A DNA stretch of 52,044 nucleotides from Chloroflexota bacterium (GCA_030613785.1 JAUWLF010000018.1:1-52044); one strand, 5' to 3'; shown: positions 16,730 to 26,263, numbered from the stretch's first letter. Notes: generated by a model not told the origin, from the letters alone. A program made the numbers and translations.

Positions 16730-17704
16730 TTGGGTTCGCAAAGAGGTAGAGGCTGGCTACCCTGGGCCTTGATAGGCGTAGCGGCGGTTGTGATGCTGTT
16801 GGCGGGTCTGATGTCGCCATGGCGGATTAGCCGGGTGGAGAAGGAAGAGCCGGAGACGGCGGTACTCCTGGACTATCTGCGGGATCAATACATCGTCGGG
16901 GTGAGCGATTCCTACGCCGCCAACGACGACCTGGCTCAAGCGCAGGAGCGGCTGGCCGCGCTAGGTGAGGAAGATCCAGCTTCGATGGTGACTGAGATGG
17001 CTGTCAGGTACATGGAAAACGGTGAGGAGGTGGAGGCCACAAGGCGATTGATTGTCCTGGCACAGGCATTGGGAGCGGAAGATGCGTCCATGGCGGAATA
17101 CGTGGTCGCCACCGCGCCCAGCCCCACGCCAACTGAGACCGCCACCCCTACATTCGCGCCGACAGAGACGCCCACGCCAACGGTCACACCCACCGCCGTT
17201 CCTACAGCGACCAGCACACCTCTCCCTCCTGCTCCTCCGGCGCCGACCCCCACCACGGCCCCAGCCTATCCAACCGCTGTGCCTCGAGAGTGGGACCGTC
17301 GCCTGGACTATTTCTGGCCCACAGTCAGGACAGAAGAGGCCCAGGTCGGCTTCGGTCAGTGGTACTGGAGGCTGATCAGGACTGTGTGGCAGGAGCAGTG
17401 TGGGGGAAGACATCACATCTACGTCGAGGTGCTGGATGAGAGCGGAAACCGCTCATTTGGGCAGACGGTGATCATCGAGTACGGAAGCGTACCCCATCCT
17501 GAACCCTATCCTCACCCCGACAAGCTGGGGGAGGAATATGCGTTCAACTACCCTATGAATGAACTTCTGGGGGCTTACAACGTCTACGTGGGGGGTGATC
17601 CCAGCGACAGGATATGCGGCCTTGGGCTGGGGACGCGCGCAGATCCCTATAGAACCCATCACACTTGTTTCGATCTCACCTTCCAGCGCACTTATCAGCC
17701 GTAA
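16730..17704 (+). CDS. Membrane-anchored Thr/Pro-stalk protein, paralogue 2
   Basis: This 324-residue protein repeats the paralogue 1 layout: a membrane anchor (ALIGVAAVVMLLAGLM), a module starting LLDYLRDQYIVGVSDSYAAN, a Thr/Pro stalk, and a C-terminal domain ending FDLTFQRTYQP. The start is TTG at 16730, with AGGATCAGG just upstream. It is the most diverged of the three and has lost the TDP motif. It lies 21 nt after paralogue 1, consistent with one transcript. Confidence 0.72.
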   Translation: MGSQRGRGWLPWALIGVAAVVMLLAGLMSPWRISRVEKEEPETAVLLDYLRDQYIVGVSDSYAANDDLAQAQERLAALGEEDPASMVTEMAVRYMENGEEVEATRRLIVLAQALGAEDASMAEYVVATAPSPTPTETATPTFAPTETPTPTVTPTAVPTATSTPLPPAPPAPTPTTAPAYPTAVPREWDRRLDYFWPTVRTEEAQVGFGQWYWRLIRTVWQEQCGGRHHIYVEVLDESGNRSFGQTVIIEYGSVPHPEPYPHPDKLGEEYAFNYPMNELLGAYNVYVGGDPSDRICGLGLGTRADPYRTHHTCFDLTFQRTYQP

Positions 17705-17716
17705 GAGAGAGTTGCG

Positions 17717-18649
17717 ATGTTCTCTGACCTGAAGCTTAGACATTGGCTGTTTCTCGTGCTGGGCTGCGCTCTGGGCCTGGCCCTCGGTCTGTTCATCACC
17801 TGGCAGGTGTGGCCGGTGGTGTACTACGATACCGATCCCGTTGATCTGCGCAGTGAGCACAAAGACGACTACGTAGTCATGGTGGCGGCCGCGTACGCCC
17901 AGGATGGTGACCTGGAGTTGGCCGCCCTCAGGCTGGATGAGCTGGGTTTCGAGGACGCCAAGCAAGTCGTGGTGGGCCTCTTTCAGAGACATCGAGAGGC
18001 GGGATACGAGGGGGAGAGCCAGACCCTCGCTCGACTGGCCTATGATTTGGGAGTGGAGGACGTGGCGCTACTGCCATACATCGAAGGGCCCACTGCCACT
18101 CCGCAGATCGTCGCCTCCCCGACCATAGCAGCCACCTTGGAAGCTACGGCGGTTCCTACTCCCACAGAGCCTGTGCCGGAACCCACGGTCACGACCACGG
18201 AACCACCCCCCGAGGCCAGTCCCACCCCAACGGAAACCCCTGAGCCACCGACGCCTACGCCTACGGAACCGCCTGCCGAGGATACCGCTACGCCGTCGCC
18301 CACGGGGGAGTTCGATTTCCAACTGGTGGAGCAAGAGGACCTGGGTTGCAGCAGCGAAGGGGCTGGCGACTATATCCTGGTCTACGTCCAGGACGAGGAA
18401 GATAGAGGCTTGGCTGGCGTCCAGATCATGGTCGTGGGCCCCGAGGGTGAGGACGTTCTCTTCACTGGCATGAAGCCAGAGGTGGCCCCAGGTTTCGCCG
18501 ATTTCCGGGTCACCACCGCCGGCACCTATAAGGTGCAAGTTGTAGACGGCACGAGCCAGACAGCAGAAGGGCTCATGTTCGACGATGGCTGTCCTGGCGA
18601 CAAACCCTACCATTCGTGGAGAGTCACCTTCAGGCGAGTGAGCCAATAA
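17717..18649 (+). CDS. Membrane-anchored Thr/Pro-stalk protein, paralogue 3
   Basis: This 310-residue protein has a membrane anchor (FLVLGCALGLALGLFITW), the YYDTDPVDLRSEHKDDYV module, a Thr/Pro/Glu stalk and a C-terminal domain ending RVTFRRVSQ. It is closest to paralogue 1 in the N-terminal module. It starts 12 nt after paralogue 2. The tandem array probably arose by duplication; a stalked surface role is inferred. Confidence 0.75.
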   Translation: MFSDLKLRHWLFLVLGCALGLALGLFITWQVWPVVYYDTDPVDLRSEHKDDYVVMVAAAYAQDGDLELAALRLDELGFEDAKQVVVGLFQRHREAGYEGESQTLARLAYDLGVEDVALLPYIEGPTATPQIVASPTIAATLEATAVPTPTEPVPEPTVTTTEPPPEASPTPTETPEPPTPTPTEPPAEDTATPSPTGEFDFQLVEQEDLGCSSEGAGDYILVYVQDEEDRGLAGVQIMVVGPEGEDVLFTGMKPEVAPGFADFRVTTAGTYKVQVVDGTSQTAEGLMFDDGCPGDKPYHSWRVTFRRVSQ

Positions 18650-18656
18650 CTGCTGA

Positions 18657-19742
18657 CTATTGCTCCCGATTCGGATCCCGGCAGGCGATGCCGTACTCGC
18701 CAGGCGGCGGCCAGCAGAGGTTGCAGGAGATGCAAGTCGATGCCTCTTGGCCCTCGTGCAATCGTGCAGGTAGGTCTGGCTCGCGGATGAAAGGGCGGGA
18801 CATGGAGATGAAGTCAGCGCTGCCTTCTTGCAGGACACTCTCCATGACTTGCTTGGAGCGCATCCCGCCGACCAGGATAATGGGCAAGTCGGTGGCTTCT
18901 CGTGCTCCGCGGGCGGCGTCGAGGAAATAGGCTTCGTCCTCCGGACGGAGGATGTCCTTACGGACGCTGGTCTTTCCGATAGCGCCGCTGACCTCCAGGG
19001 CGTCAATGCCCCAGTCTGCCAGGTGACGCACGATCTCCACGCTGTCTTTCAAGGTGAGTCCGTCTCGGACTGAATCCTCCATTCCCAGTTTGATGAGTAG
19101 CGGATAGTCATCTCCTACCTGATCACGAACGGAGCTGGCTACTTCCTCCAGGAAACGCATCCTGCGTGCGGGAGTCCCGCCCCACCGATCTCGCCGCCAA
19201 TTGGCCGCTGGGGAGTTGAACTGGTTGATGAGATACCCATGGGCAGCGTGGATCTGAACGCCGTCAAAACCTGCAGCCTTGGCCCGTCCTGCAGCGTCCG
19301 CGAAGGCGATCATAAGGTCCTTGATCCCGTCCTCCTTGAGTTCCTGGGGGCGATCCTCTCCCTTCGACAGGGGCACTGGAGAAGGAGCCACAGCAGGGCC
19401 TGGGATAGCATCAGCGGCGCACTGCCTGCCGCCATGGTTGATCTGCATAGTCACTAGGCCGCCTTCATCGTGAACGGCAGTGGTCAGCGTCTCTAGAGCA
19501 GGGATGAAGTCATCCCTGTGGACGCCCGTCATGTGCAGGTGACAGCGACCTCCCTCGTGGACGAAGCAGTGGCCGGTGATGATGAGACCGATGCGGCCCC
19601 GCGCGAGTTCCGCGTACAGATCAGCAAGGGACTGTTCAGGCTTCCCCTCCAAGTCACTCATATACTCTGCGGTGGCTGAGCGTATGAGCCGGTTTGGCAG
19701 TTCCAGCGTACCGATGCTCTTGGGCTCGAACAAGATGGACAT
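18657..19742 (-). CDS. Old yellow enzyme-family NADH:flavin oxidoreductase with Fe-S cysteines
   Basis: This 361-residue enzyme has an FMN barrel: QINHGGRQC, HAAHGYLINQF, ANWRRDRWGG, and IILVGGM. The C-terminal CISCNLC-x10-C could bind a 4Fe-4S cluster, as in the dienoyl-CoA reductase and trimethylamine dehydrogenase branch, but the second flavin domain is missing, so this is the short single-domain form. Substrate is unknown. The start 19742 has GGAGG upstream. It converges with paralogue 3 of the surface-protein array. Confidence 0.88.
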   Translation of the reverse strand: MSILFEPKSIGTLELPNRLIRSATAEYMSDLEGKPEQSLADLYAELARGRIGLIITGHCFVHEGGRCHLHMTGVHRDDFIPALETLTTAVHDEGGLVTMQINHGGRQCAADAIPGPAVAPSPVPLSKGEDRPQELKEDGIKDLMIAFADAAGRAKAAGFDGVQIHAAHGYLINQFNSPAANWRRDRWGGTPARRMRFLEEVASSVRDQVGDDYPLLIKLGMEDSVRDGLTLKDSVEIVRHLADWGIDALEVSGAIGKTSVRKDILRPEDEAYFLDAARGAREATDLPIILVGGMRSKQVMESVLQEGSADFISMSRPFIREPDLPARLHEGQEASTCISCNLCWPPPGEYGIACRDPNREQ

Positions 19743-19850
19743 GGTCCGCACCTCCGTGGACAGCCTCGCAGGAGGCTGTGAATGCCCCGTTGCCTTAGAT
19801 GAGTATATCACACCGGCCGCGGGCGAAGCAACATGTGGGAGACAAACTGT

Positions 19851-19879
19851 TTGACAATCTGAGCACGAGTTGGTATACT
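19851..19879 (+). promoter_or_regulatory. Predicted strong sigma70 promoter
   Basis: TTGACA (19851-19856), 17 nt, TATACT (19874-19879), giving a leader of about 95 nt to the ChlI/D fusion. Confidence 0.85.
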
Positions 19880-19982
19880 AGTAACAGATGGAGGGGGTTT
19901 CTGCCGTAGAAGTTCGCGGGGATATCCCCTCGTGTGGTGTTGATTGCAAGATAACCGACTAGGTCCTGGGGGAACAGCATCC

Positions 19983-22022
19983 GTGATAGCCATCTTTCCA
20001 TTCACCGCCATCGTGGGTCAGGAAGCTATGAAGCGTGGCCTCATCCTGAACGCCATCAATCCTCTCATCGGAGGGGTGCTCATCCGAGGCGAACGGGGTA
20101 CTGCGAAGTCAACTGCGGCCCGAGCCCTCGCCGCCCTGCTGCCCGATATCGAAGTGGTGGGTGATTGCCCCTTCAACTGCGATCCCTCTAGACCGGATGC
20201 GATGTGTGACTCCTGCGCCGAGCGGTACCGTAAGGGCGAGAAGCTGCCGGTGACCAGCACTCCCATCCGGATGATAGACCTCCCAGTCAGTGCTACAGAG
20301 GACAGAGTCGTCGGCACTCTGGATATCGAACTGGCTATCAAGAGCGGGGAGAAGCGTTTTGAACCTGGTGTGCTGGCGACGGCCAATCGCGGGATGCTAT
20401 ATGTAGACGAGGTCAACCTGCTTGATGACCACGTGGTGGACGTTCTGTTGGATTCCGCGGCTATGGGTGTGAACATCGTCGAGCGCGAGGGTATCTCGTT
20501 TTCCCATCCTGCCCAGTTCATACTTGTGGGCACCATGAACCCTGAGGAGGGGGAACTACGCCCTCAACTCCTGGATCGCTTTGGCCTGTGTGTGATGATC
20601 AAGAGCATCGCCGACACTGAGGCGCGCAAGGAGATACTGGTGCGGCGCATCCAGTATGACGAGGACCCAGTGGCTTTCTATGACGCATGGCGCGACGAGG
20701 AGGGGCGGCTGGCGCAGCGGATCATCCATGCGAGGGATTTGCTCAATCGGGTCTCGTATTCCGAGGAGGATCTTGTTACGATTACTCAACTCACGGCTGA
20801 CATGGGTGTGGACGGGCATCGAGGCGATATTGTAATCCTCAAGTCGAGCATAGCCCACGCAGCCTTTGAGGGGCGGGATCGGATCACCTACAGGGATATC
20901 CTTCTGGCGGCGGAATTGGCCCTGCCGCATCGTTTGAAGAAACGGCCACTCCAAGAGGGGGAAGCACGGCTGGAGCAGTTGCGGGAACAACTGCGGGAGC
21001 TGGAGACTCGGGCGGCCAAGGCCAAAGCTCCGGTCTTGGAAGAGCTTTCTTCTCTGAAGAGTAAAAAAAAACAGATGAGCGGCGATGAGCCGCCTCCAGA
21101 TGACAATTACCCCCTTTTGGAGTCCATCCCCCAGAGGCAGCAGGACAGCGAGGGGGCGACATCATCCTCTAGCCGACCAGGTATGTCAGTACCCGTCGGT
21201 GCACCGCTGAAGGCGCCGCGCTTGACTACTCGTCTGGACCGACTTGCCCGGCGGATATCCGGCCGGCGAAGTCCTACCCGGACGACACGGAAGCGGGGGC
21301 GGTACGTGTTCAGTAGGCCCATGCAAGGCCGGATAGATGACATCGCCTTCGATGCCACCATCCGTGAGGCGGCGCCTCATCAAGTCCGAAGGCAACGCTC
21401 CGACGTCGCTCTGGCGGTGGAGCGGGAGGACTTGCGGCGAAAAGTGCGAGTGAGTCGGGCAGCCAACCTCGTGCTATTCGTCGTCGATGCCAGCTGGTCT
21501 ATGGCGGCAGCGGAACGCATGGTGGCTACGCAGGGCGCCATCCTGTCCTTGCTTCGGGATGCCTATCAACGCCGCGATAGAGTGGGACTCATTGTCTTCC
21601 GACAAAACGGAGCCGAACTTCTCTTGCCTCCCACTTCCAGCATCAGGCTCGCCGAGAGCATGCTGGGACACATCACGGTGGGGGGCAAGACGCCGCTATC
21701 GAGCGGCCTTCACCTGGCTCACCAGGTCTTCGCACGGGAGATGCGTCGGAACCCGCAGGTGATGCCCTTGATGATCCTTCTCACTGACGGGGCGGGAAAT
21801 GTGTCCATGACCGACATGGCGCCTCGCGAGGAAGGGTGCCGGATAGCGGCGCTGATTCGCGACTGCGATGTCCGCTCGGCGGTGATCAATACCGAGCACA
21901 AGTCATTCGACCGAGGATTGGCTCAAGAACTGGCCTTCTATCTCGGGGCCGAATGCTATACCTTGGAGGACTTGGGGTCGGAGGAGCTGTACGAGACCGT
22001 GCGCGGCGAGCTGAAGAGCTGA
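19983..22022 (+). CDS. ChlI/ChlD-like fusion: AAA+ ATPase plus VWA domain
   Basis: This 679-residue protein has an N-terminal AAA+ domain ([37 protein letters not shown]), a charged hinge (about 345-460), and a C-terminal VWA domain with MIDAS DASWSM and TDGAGN. In phototrophs ChlI and ChlD insert Mg2+ into protoporphyrin; a fused form is widespread in non-phototrophs and often linked to cobalt chelation or unknown complexes. No ChlH/CobN or tetrapyrrole gene lies in the window, so metal insertion is unsupported here. GTG 19983 is the likely start. The promoter at 19851 serves it. Confidence 0.85.
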   Translation: MIAIFPFTAIVGQEAMKRGLILNAINPLIGGVLIRGERGTAKSTAARALAALLPDIEVVGDCPFNCDPSRPDAMCDSCAERYRKGEKLPVTSTPIRMIDLPVSATEDRVVGTLDIELAIKSGEKRFEPGVLATANRGMLYVDEVNLLDDHVVDVLLDSAAMGVNIVEREGISFSHPAQFILVGTMNPEEGELRPQLLDRFGLCVMIKSIADTEARKEILVRRIQYDEDPVAFYDAWRDEEGRLAQRIIHARDLLNRVSYSEEDLVTITQLTADMGVDGHRGDIVILKSSIAHAAFEGRDRITYRDILLAAELALPHRLKKRPLQEGEARLEQLREQLRELETRAAKAKAPVLEELSSLKSKKKQMSGDEPPPDDNYPLLESIPQRQQDSEGATSSSSRPGMSVPVGAPLKAPRLTTRLDRLARRISGRRSPTRTTRKRGRYVFSRPMQGRIDDIAFDATIREAAPHQVRRQRSDVALAVEREDLRRKVRVSRAANLVLFVVDASWSMAAAERMVATQGAILSLLRDAYQRRDRVGLIVFRQNGAELLLPPTSSIRLAESMLGHITVGGKTPLSSGLHLAHQVFAREMRRNPQVMPLMILLTDGAGNVSMTDMAPREEGCRIAALIRDCDVRSAVINTEHKSFDRGLAQELAFYLGAECYTLEDLGSEELYETVRGELKS

Positions 22023-22115
22023 GATGGAAGGGTTCCGACCGGAGCTAGAAGGCATCGGCGGGATGCTGAGATGGTCGCGGTGGGCCGTCTCTCTTGCGAG
22101 CACCAGTGGGGCGAG

Positions 22116-22382
22116 ATGGAGCGGGACAAAGGGTGCCTGCTCCTTTGTCGTTCGTCAGTGCTGCTGATCTGGGTGCCGGCGGGTGTTGTGGAGGACGGAT
22201 GGGACCTTCACAGCGCGGCGACGCACCAGTTCTGGGAGAGACGCGGGTACTCGAAGTTTTTCCTCCCATTTCAGGAAAGAGATGAGATGGAACAGGCTCT
22301 CGCTGAGCGAAAGGGTGTGAGGCTGGTCTTCCGGATAGGTCTGGAGACGTGCGGGGGCACGGAGAAGGCGCTATCAGTTTAG
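22116..22382 (+). CDS. Hypothetical small protein
   Basis: This 88-residue reading frame lies between the ChlI/D fusion and the PhzF gene. It contains two Cys pairs and a charged C-terminal half (FLPFQERDEMEQALAERKG) but matches no family I know. A longer start at 22071 is possible. Ribosome-site support is weak, so it may be noncoding. Confidence 0.35.
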   Translation: MERDKGCLLLCRSSVLLIWVPAGVVEDGWDLHSAATHQFWERRGYSKFFLPFQERDEMEQALAERKGVRLVFRIGLETCGGTEKALSV

Positions 22383-22461
22383 CCGGGCTAGCGAGACAGC
22401 TTCATGGAGTGAAGCACCTGGTGACCTGCGTCCAGTTGATCGAGAACAGACAGGAAGGCTT

Positions 22462-23385
22462 ATGAAAGAGTATCGCTTCGTACAGGTGGACGTTTTCACT
22501 GACGCGCCTTTTGGAGGCAACCCCCTTGCTGTGTTTCCGGAGGCAGAGGGGTTGAGCGGAGAAGAGATGCAGCGACTGGCGCGGGAGATGAACCTCTCGG
22601 AGACAACTTTCGTGCTACCGCCCCAGGAGCCCGGAGCTGACTTCAAGGTGCGCATCTTCACTCCAGCGAAGGAACTCCCCTTCGCCGGTCACCCAGTGGT
22701 GGGTACCCACTGGGTCCTGGCCAACCTGGGCCGCGTAGCGTTGCGTGAGCCGCTGACGCGGGTGCGTTTCGAACTTGGCGTGGGCGTGCTGCCTGCCGAT
22801 CTGGAGGTGGCGGACGGTCGGGTTGAGAGAGTGACAATGACTCAGGAGCGGCCGACGTTCTGCGCTACGTTGAAGGATGTGACCGACCTGGCGGCTGGGC
22901 TGGGCCTGTCCACCGAGGCGATCAGACGAACGGGACTTCCGGTGCAGGTCGTTTCAACCGGAGCGCCTCAGATGATGGTGCCAGTGCAGTCTCTGGGCGA
23001 GGTGCGGGATCTGGATGTTGGTCACCTGCACATCCCTGCCCTCAACCGCGCCTGTCGGGCGGCGGACACTGAGTGCGTGTTTGTGTTCACCCTCGAGACA
23101 GAGCGGCCAGAGGCGAATGTGCATGTGCGGTTCTTTGCGCCGTTGTTAGGGGTGCTGGAAGATCCCGCCACCGGGAGCGCCAACGGCGCGCTGGGGGCCT
23201 ACCTGGTTCACCATCGCGCAGTGCCCGTGACTGAGGGCACCTCCTACATCATCAGCGAGCAGGGAGCGGAAGTGGGCCGTCCCAGTACGCTGTACGTTGA
23301 GGTGGACTCGGAGGGTGACGAGATCAGCGCGGTGCGCGTCGGGGGGAATGTCGTGCCTGTGGCTGAAGGCGTCGTGCGGTTCTGA
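22462..23385 (+). CDS. PhzF-family isomerase/epimerase
   Basis: This 307-residue protein has the PhzF double-barrel fold: QVDVFTDAPFGGNPLAVF, catalytic Glu47 in LSETTFVL, the phosphate/acid loops FAGHPVVGTHW and DPATGSANGALGAYL. PhzF isomerises a dihydro-hydroxyanthranilate in phenazine biosynthesis, but most homologues act on unknown small molecules, and no phenazine genes are here. It probably shares the transcript from 19851 with the genes before it. Confidence 0.92.
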   Translation: MKEYRFVQVDVFTDAPFGGNPLAVFPEAEGLSGEEMQRLAREMNLSETTFVLPPQEPGADFKVRIFTPAKELPFAGHPVVGTHWVLANLGRVALREPLTRVRFELGVGVLPADLEVADGRVERVTMTQERPTFCATLKDVTDLAAGLGLSTEAIRRTGLPVQVVSTGAPQMMVPVQSLGEVRDLDVGHLHIPALNRACRAADTECVFVFTLETERPEANVHVRFFAPLLGVLEDPATGSANGALGAYLVHHRAVPVTEGTSYIISEQGAEVGRPSTLYVEVDSEGDEISAVRVGGNVVPVAEGVVRF

Positions 23386-23528
23386 GGGGGAGAAGGTTGC
23401 GTCCGGCGCGAGGGGTGCGCCAGGGATTGGTGGTGGTGGCGGGCTGGACGGAGGATGATCGAAAAGGTGGAACGGAGAAGACCTCCCTGGGTTTCTCTAC
23501 CTGTTGGGCGGAGGGGGCGTTGGGCTGA

Positions 23529-24875
23529 ATGTCTGGCGGAAATGGGTTGAGGCTTCTGGGCAGCCCCGATGTCCGAAACGCAATCCTGCTCAATGAGATA
23601 GGCGTCTTGGTCCACAGCGTCGGCATGCTGAGCCGGGAGTTCATCGAGAAAGGGACCGCGTTTCCTCACCACTTGGTCCTGCGGCGTCTCACGAGGGGTA
23701 GCGATCCTCGTCTAGCGAGTGAGGACAGTCTCTTCTCGGCCCTGCATAGCTCCCTCAGTGCCCTACTGCATGATGCCGACCGTAAGGCTGTCGCGCATGA
23801 ACTGCTGACGGACATGGCGGGCAGCAGACTCGGTATTCCCTCCTCGTATCCTGCCTTTGGTGAGTGGGTAGACAGGGCCCTGTTCGCTGCGATCAAGAAG
23901 TGCGACGCGGACCACATCGGGGCCTTCGACCAGGTGGCGCACATGGTCAGACAAGTGTGGGCTGATCTGGCGTGGCAACGAGAGCAGGAAGAGGCGATAG
24001 GGGCCATAGAGCCATCCTTCATCTCTGTTCAGGGCTTCTATGATGGCCTGGACCAACTGCCATTCGTTGCTGACCTGGTTGAGATGATGGGCCGAACGTG
24101 GCATCCCGAGGCGCTGCTACCGCCGGAGGCGAGGCTCCTACGGGTCCTCCAGGAGGGAGAGGAGGTCATGGGTGGGCCAAGGACTTTGGAGGAGGAAGTG
24201 CGCTTGAGTGAAGTCCGCCAACTCTACTGCGAGGTCCTGGCGAATCAACTCTTGGAAATCAACAACATCAGAAAGGATGGACCAGGGGACCTGGGCTCCT
24301 GGTTTTGGAAGGCACGGCTCTATTCTGCTCCCCAGGCGGCGATGACTCTTCTGAGACGCTTCGACGACGGGGCCACACTCAAGGACGAGGAGCGTGAGGC
24401 GGTGCGCTGGTTGGGACTATGGCCCATCACAGAGTGGGCATATGGAAAAGTGGTCTTGTGGCGTCAAGAGGCTGGCGTGGAGATCAGCCTCTGGGAACAT
24501 ACTCGTCGACAGGCCTCCTTGTATAAGTCGGCGGTCGTTCAATCTCTCGTCGAGGGGCGTTGGCCGAAGCCCTCGCAGGTTGCCTGGCGGATGCTGGAGA
24601 TCAGTCTGGACCAGCCACGGACGGACGCCTTGTCCGGAATCAAGGAACTGGTGGAAGTGGAGTATCCTCTGGGCAATGAGCTGTGTCGCGACGGGAACAG
24701 CATCCGCTTCACATTCCCCGGTCTGGAGGATGAACCCGCGGAGGAACTGGTACGACAGCTAGAGAGGGAAATCGTCGATATCGCGGGGTCGGTTCCTCAG
24801 ATCTCCCTCAGCCCTGCCATGAAAGGACGGCAGGGCATTGCTGTCGAAGCGTCAGAGAGGACTAGACTCGGGTGA
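23529..24875 (+). CDS. Cas10/Csx11-like N-terminal module, orphan and truncated
   Basis: This 448-residue protein is not a close match to any standard family, but its landmarks line up with the N-terminal half of a Cas10 large subunit, nearest the Csx11 (type III-C) branch. These are LLNEIGVLVHSVGMLS at residues 20-35, where Cas10 has an HD box (here His29-Ser30, so the Asp is lost); SLWEHTRRQ at 320-328; and EVEYPLGNE at 376-384. It ends before any GGDD palm motif, and its last codons overlap efp, convergent, by 14 nt. No cas gene or CRISPR array is visible in this window. It could instead be a distant HD-like protein. The alignment is from memory, not from a search. Confidence 0.5.
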   Translation: MSGGNGLRLLGSPDVRNAILLNEIGVLVHSVGMLSREFIEKGTAFPHHLVLRRLTRGSDPRLASEDSLFSALHSSLSALLHDADRKAVAHELLTDMAGSRLGIPSSYPAFGEWVDRALFAAIKKCDADHIGAFDQVAHMVRQVWADLAWQREQEEAIGAIEPSFISVQGFYDGLDQLPFVADLVEMMGRTWHPEALLPPEARLLRVLQEGEEVMGGPRTLEEEVRLSEVRQLYCEVLANQLLEINNIRKDGPGDLGSWFWKARLYSAPQAAMTLLRRFDDGATLKDEEREAVRWLGLWPITEWAYGKVVLWRQEAGVEISLWEHTRRQASLYKSAVVQSLVEGRWPKPSQVAWRMLEISLDQPRTDALSGIKELVEVEYPLGNELCRDGNSIRFTFPGLEDEPAEELVRQLEREIVDIAGSVPQISLSPAMKGRQGIAVEASERTRLG

Positions 24876-25419
24876 GATACTCCCCGGTGCGGGTATCAAC
24901 GCGGATGGCATCCCCTTCCTCTATGAACAGTGGTACCTGCACCATCAGGCCCGTTTCCAGCTTAGCGCGTTTTGTGGCTCCGGTGGCGGTATTCCCTCTT
25001 ATGCCTGGCACAGTTTCGGCGATCTTCAGATCGACAGTGACCGGCAGCTCTATCTCCACTGGATGGTCTTCGTACATCGAAAGGGACAGGACGGAGCCTT
25101 CCTTGAGGTAGTTGATCTTGTCCCCCAGGGCATCTGCCGAAAGAGCGGGCTGCTCATAGGTCTCGGTATCCATGAAGTAGTAGAGATCGCCGTCCTGGTA
25201 TAGGAACTGCACTTGTCGCAGCTCAAGACGCACCTCCTGGAACTTGTCACCTGCTGAGAACGTGCGGTCAATGGTGCGCCCCGTGTGCAGGTTGCGCAGT
25301 TTCGTGCGCACATTGGCGCTGCCCCGCCCTACGTATGAGTGCTGGTAGTCGAGGACGCGATACAGCTCCCCGTCCATCAAGAAACTGACGCCTTTCCTCA
25401 AGTCCGTCGCTGAAATCAT
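24862..25419 (-). CDS. efp: Elongation factor P
   Basis: This complete 185-residue protein has the three-domain EF-P layout: KOW-like domain I (SATDLRKGVSFLMDGELYRV), OB domain II and domain III (TGLMVQVPLFIEEGDAIRVDTRTGEY). The loop tip reads GRGSA, placing Arg32 where many bacteria have a modified Lys; Arg-tip EF-Ps are often modified by EarP or used unmodified. It relieves ribosome stalling at polyproline. Its 3' end overlaps the Cas10-like gene. Confidence 0.96.
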   Translation of the reverse strand: MISATDLRKGVSFLMDGELYRVLDYQHSYVGRGSANVRTKLRNLHTGRTIDRTFSAGDKFQEVRLELRQVQFLYQDGDLYYFMDTETYEQPALSADALGDKINYLKEGSVLSLSMYEDHPVEIELPVTVDLKIAETVPGIRGNTATGATKRAKLETGLMVQVPLFIEEGDAIRVDTRTGEYLTRV

Positions 25420-25462
25420 CTTCGCTGTCCTTTCCTAGTCATGACTTCCAGTGTGATTCTGG

Positions 25463-26263
25463 CTAGAGCCGCCTCGATACGGTGAAGTAGAAAGTACTCC
25501 CTTGCCACTCGCTGCTTTCCACCCATAGGTGTCCCTGGTGGAGCTCGACTAGGCCCCTCGCTATGGACAAACCCAGACCCAGGCCGTCATGCTGCCGTGT
25601 CAAGGAATCCTCCACCTGATAGAAGCGGTCAAATATCCTCTCGTGTTCTTCGTTTCCAATGCCGATGCCAGAATCCTTGACGGCCACTGTTAGGAGATCG
25701 TTTGCCATCGAAGCTTCTATCCTGATTGCTCCCCCATCGGGCGTGAACTTGATGGCATTGGATACCAGGTTGGAGAGAACGAGCTCCAGCTTTTGCCTGT
25801 CGGCCCGGACCGTGGGCAAGTCCCCGGGCACTTCAACGACGAGTCGTTGTCCCTTCTGCTCTGCGAGGAACCCTAGTTCGCCAACCACGGCCCTCCCGAT
25901 CTCCAGGGGGTGCAGTTCTTCGAGTTCGAGCTTCATCTCCCCGGTCTCCAGATAGCGAAGGTTCAGCATGTCAGCGACCAGTTTCTTCAGGTGCAGGGCG
26001 CTGTGAATTATGGCCTGTGTGTGTTTGCGGGACTCATCACTGACCTGTTCCTCGAGGAGAGTGGCGTAGCCCAGGAGTCCGTCGAGGCCTGGCATGTCGA
26101 TGTCCATGAGGACAAGTTGGAAATCCCCCTGGTGCGCCACTTCGATAGCCTCACGGCGGGTGAGGACCGCACTAACCTGATAGCCCTTTTCTTGCAGTAC
26201 ACGCCTACAGAAGTCCGGCGTGTCAGGATCGTCGTCAACTATCAGGATTCTCTCCCCGGTCAT
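25463..26263 (-). CDS. Histidine-kinase-like protein with truncated REC and no H-box
   Basis: This 266-residue protein begins with a receiver domain (ILIVDDDPDT; phosphoacceptor Asp54 in LVLMDIDMPGLDG), but it breaks near residue 62 into GYATLLEE, the middle of a HisKA domain. The alpha4-beta5-alpha5 part of REC and the H-box with its His are missing. The HATPase domain is intact: LSNLVSNAIKF (about 163-173), DSGIGI, GLGLGLS. It should bind ATP but probably cannot autophosphorylate. It diverges from the REC-GGDEF gene. The start at 26263 is the likeliest. Confidence 0.75.
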   Translation of the reverse strand: MTGERILIVDDDPDTPDFCRRVLQEKGYQVSAVLTRREAIEVAHQGDFQLVLMDIDMPGLDGLLGYATLLEEQVSDESRKHTQAIIHSALHLKKLVADMLNLRYLETGEMKLELEELHPLEIGRAVVGELGFLAEQKGQRLVVEVPGDLPTVRADRQKLELVLSNLVSNAIKFTPDGGAIRIEASMANDLLTVAVKDSGIGIGNEEHERIFDRFYQVEDSLTRQHDGLGLGLSIARGLVELHQGHLWVESSEWQGSTFYFTVSRRL

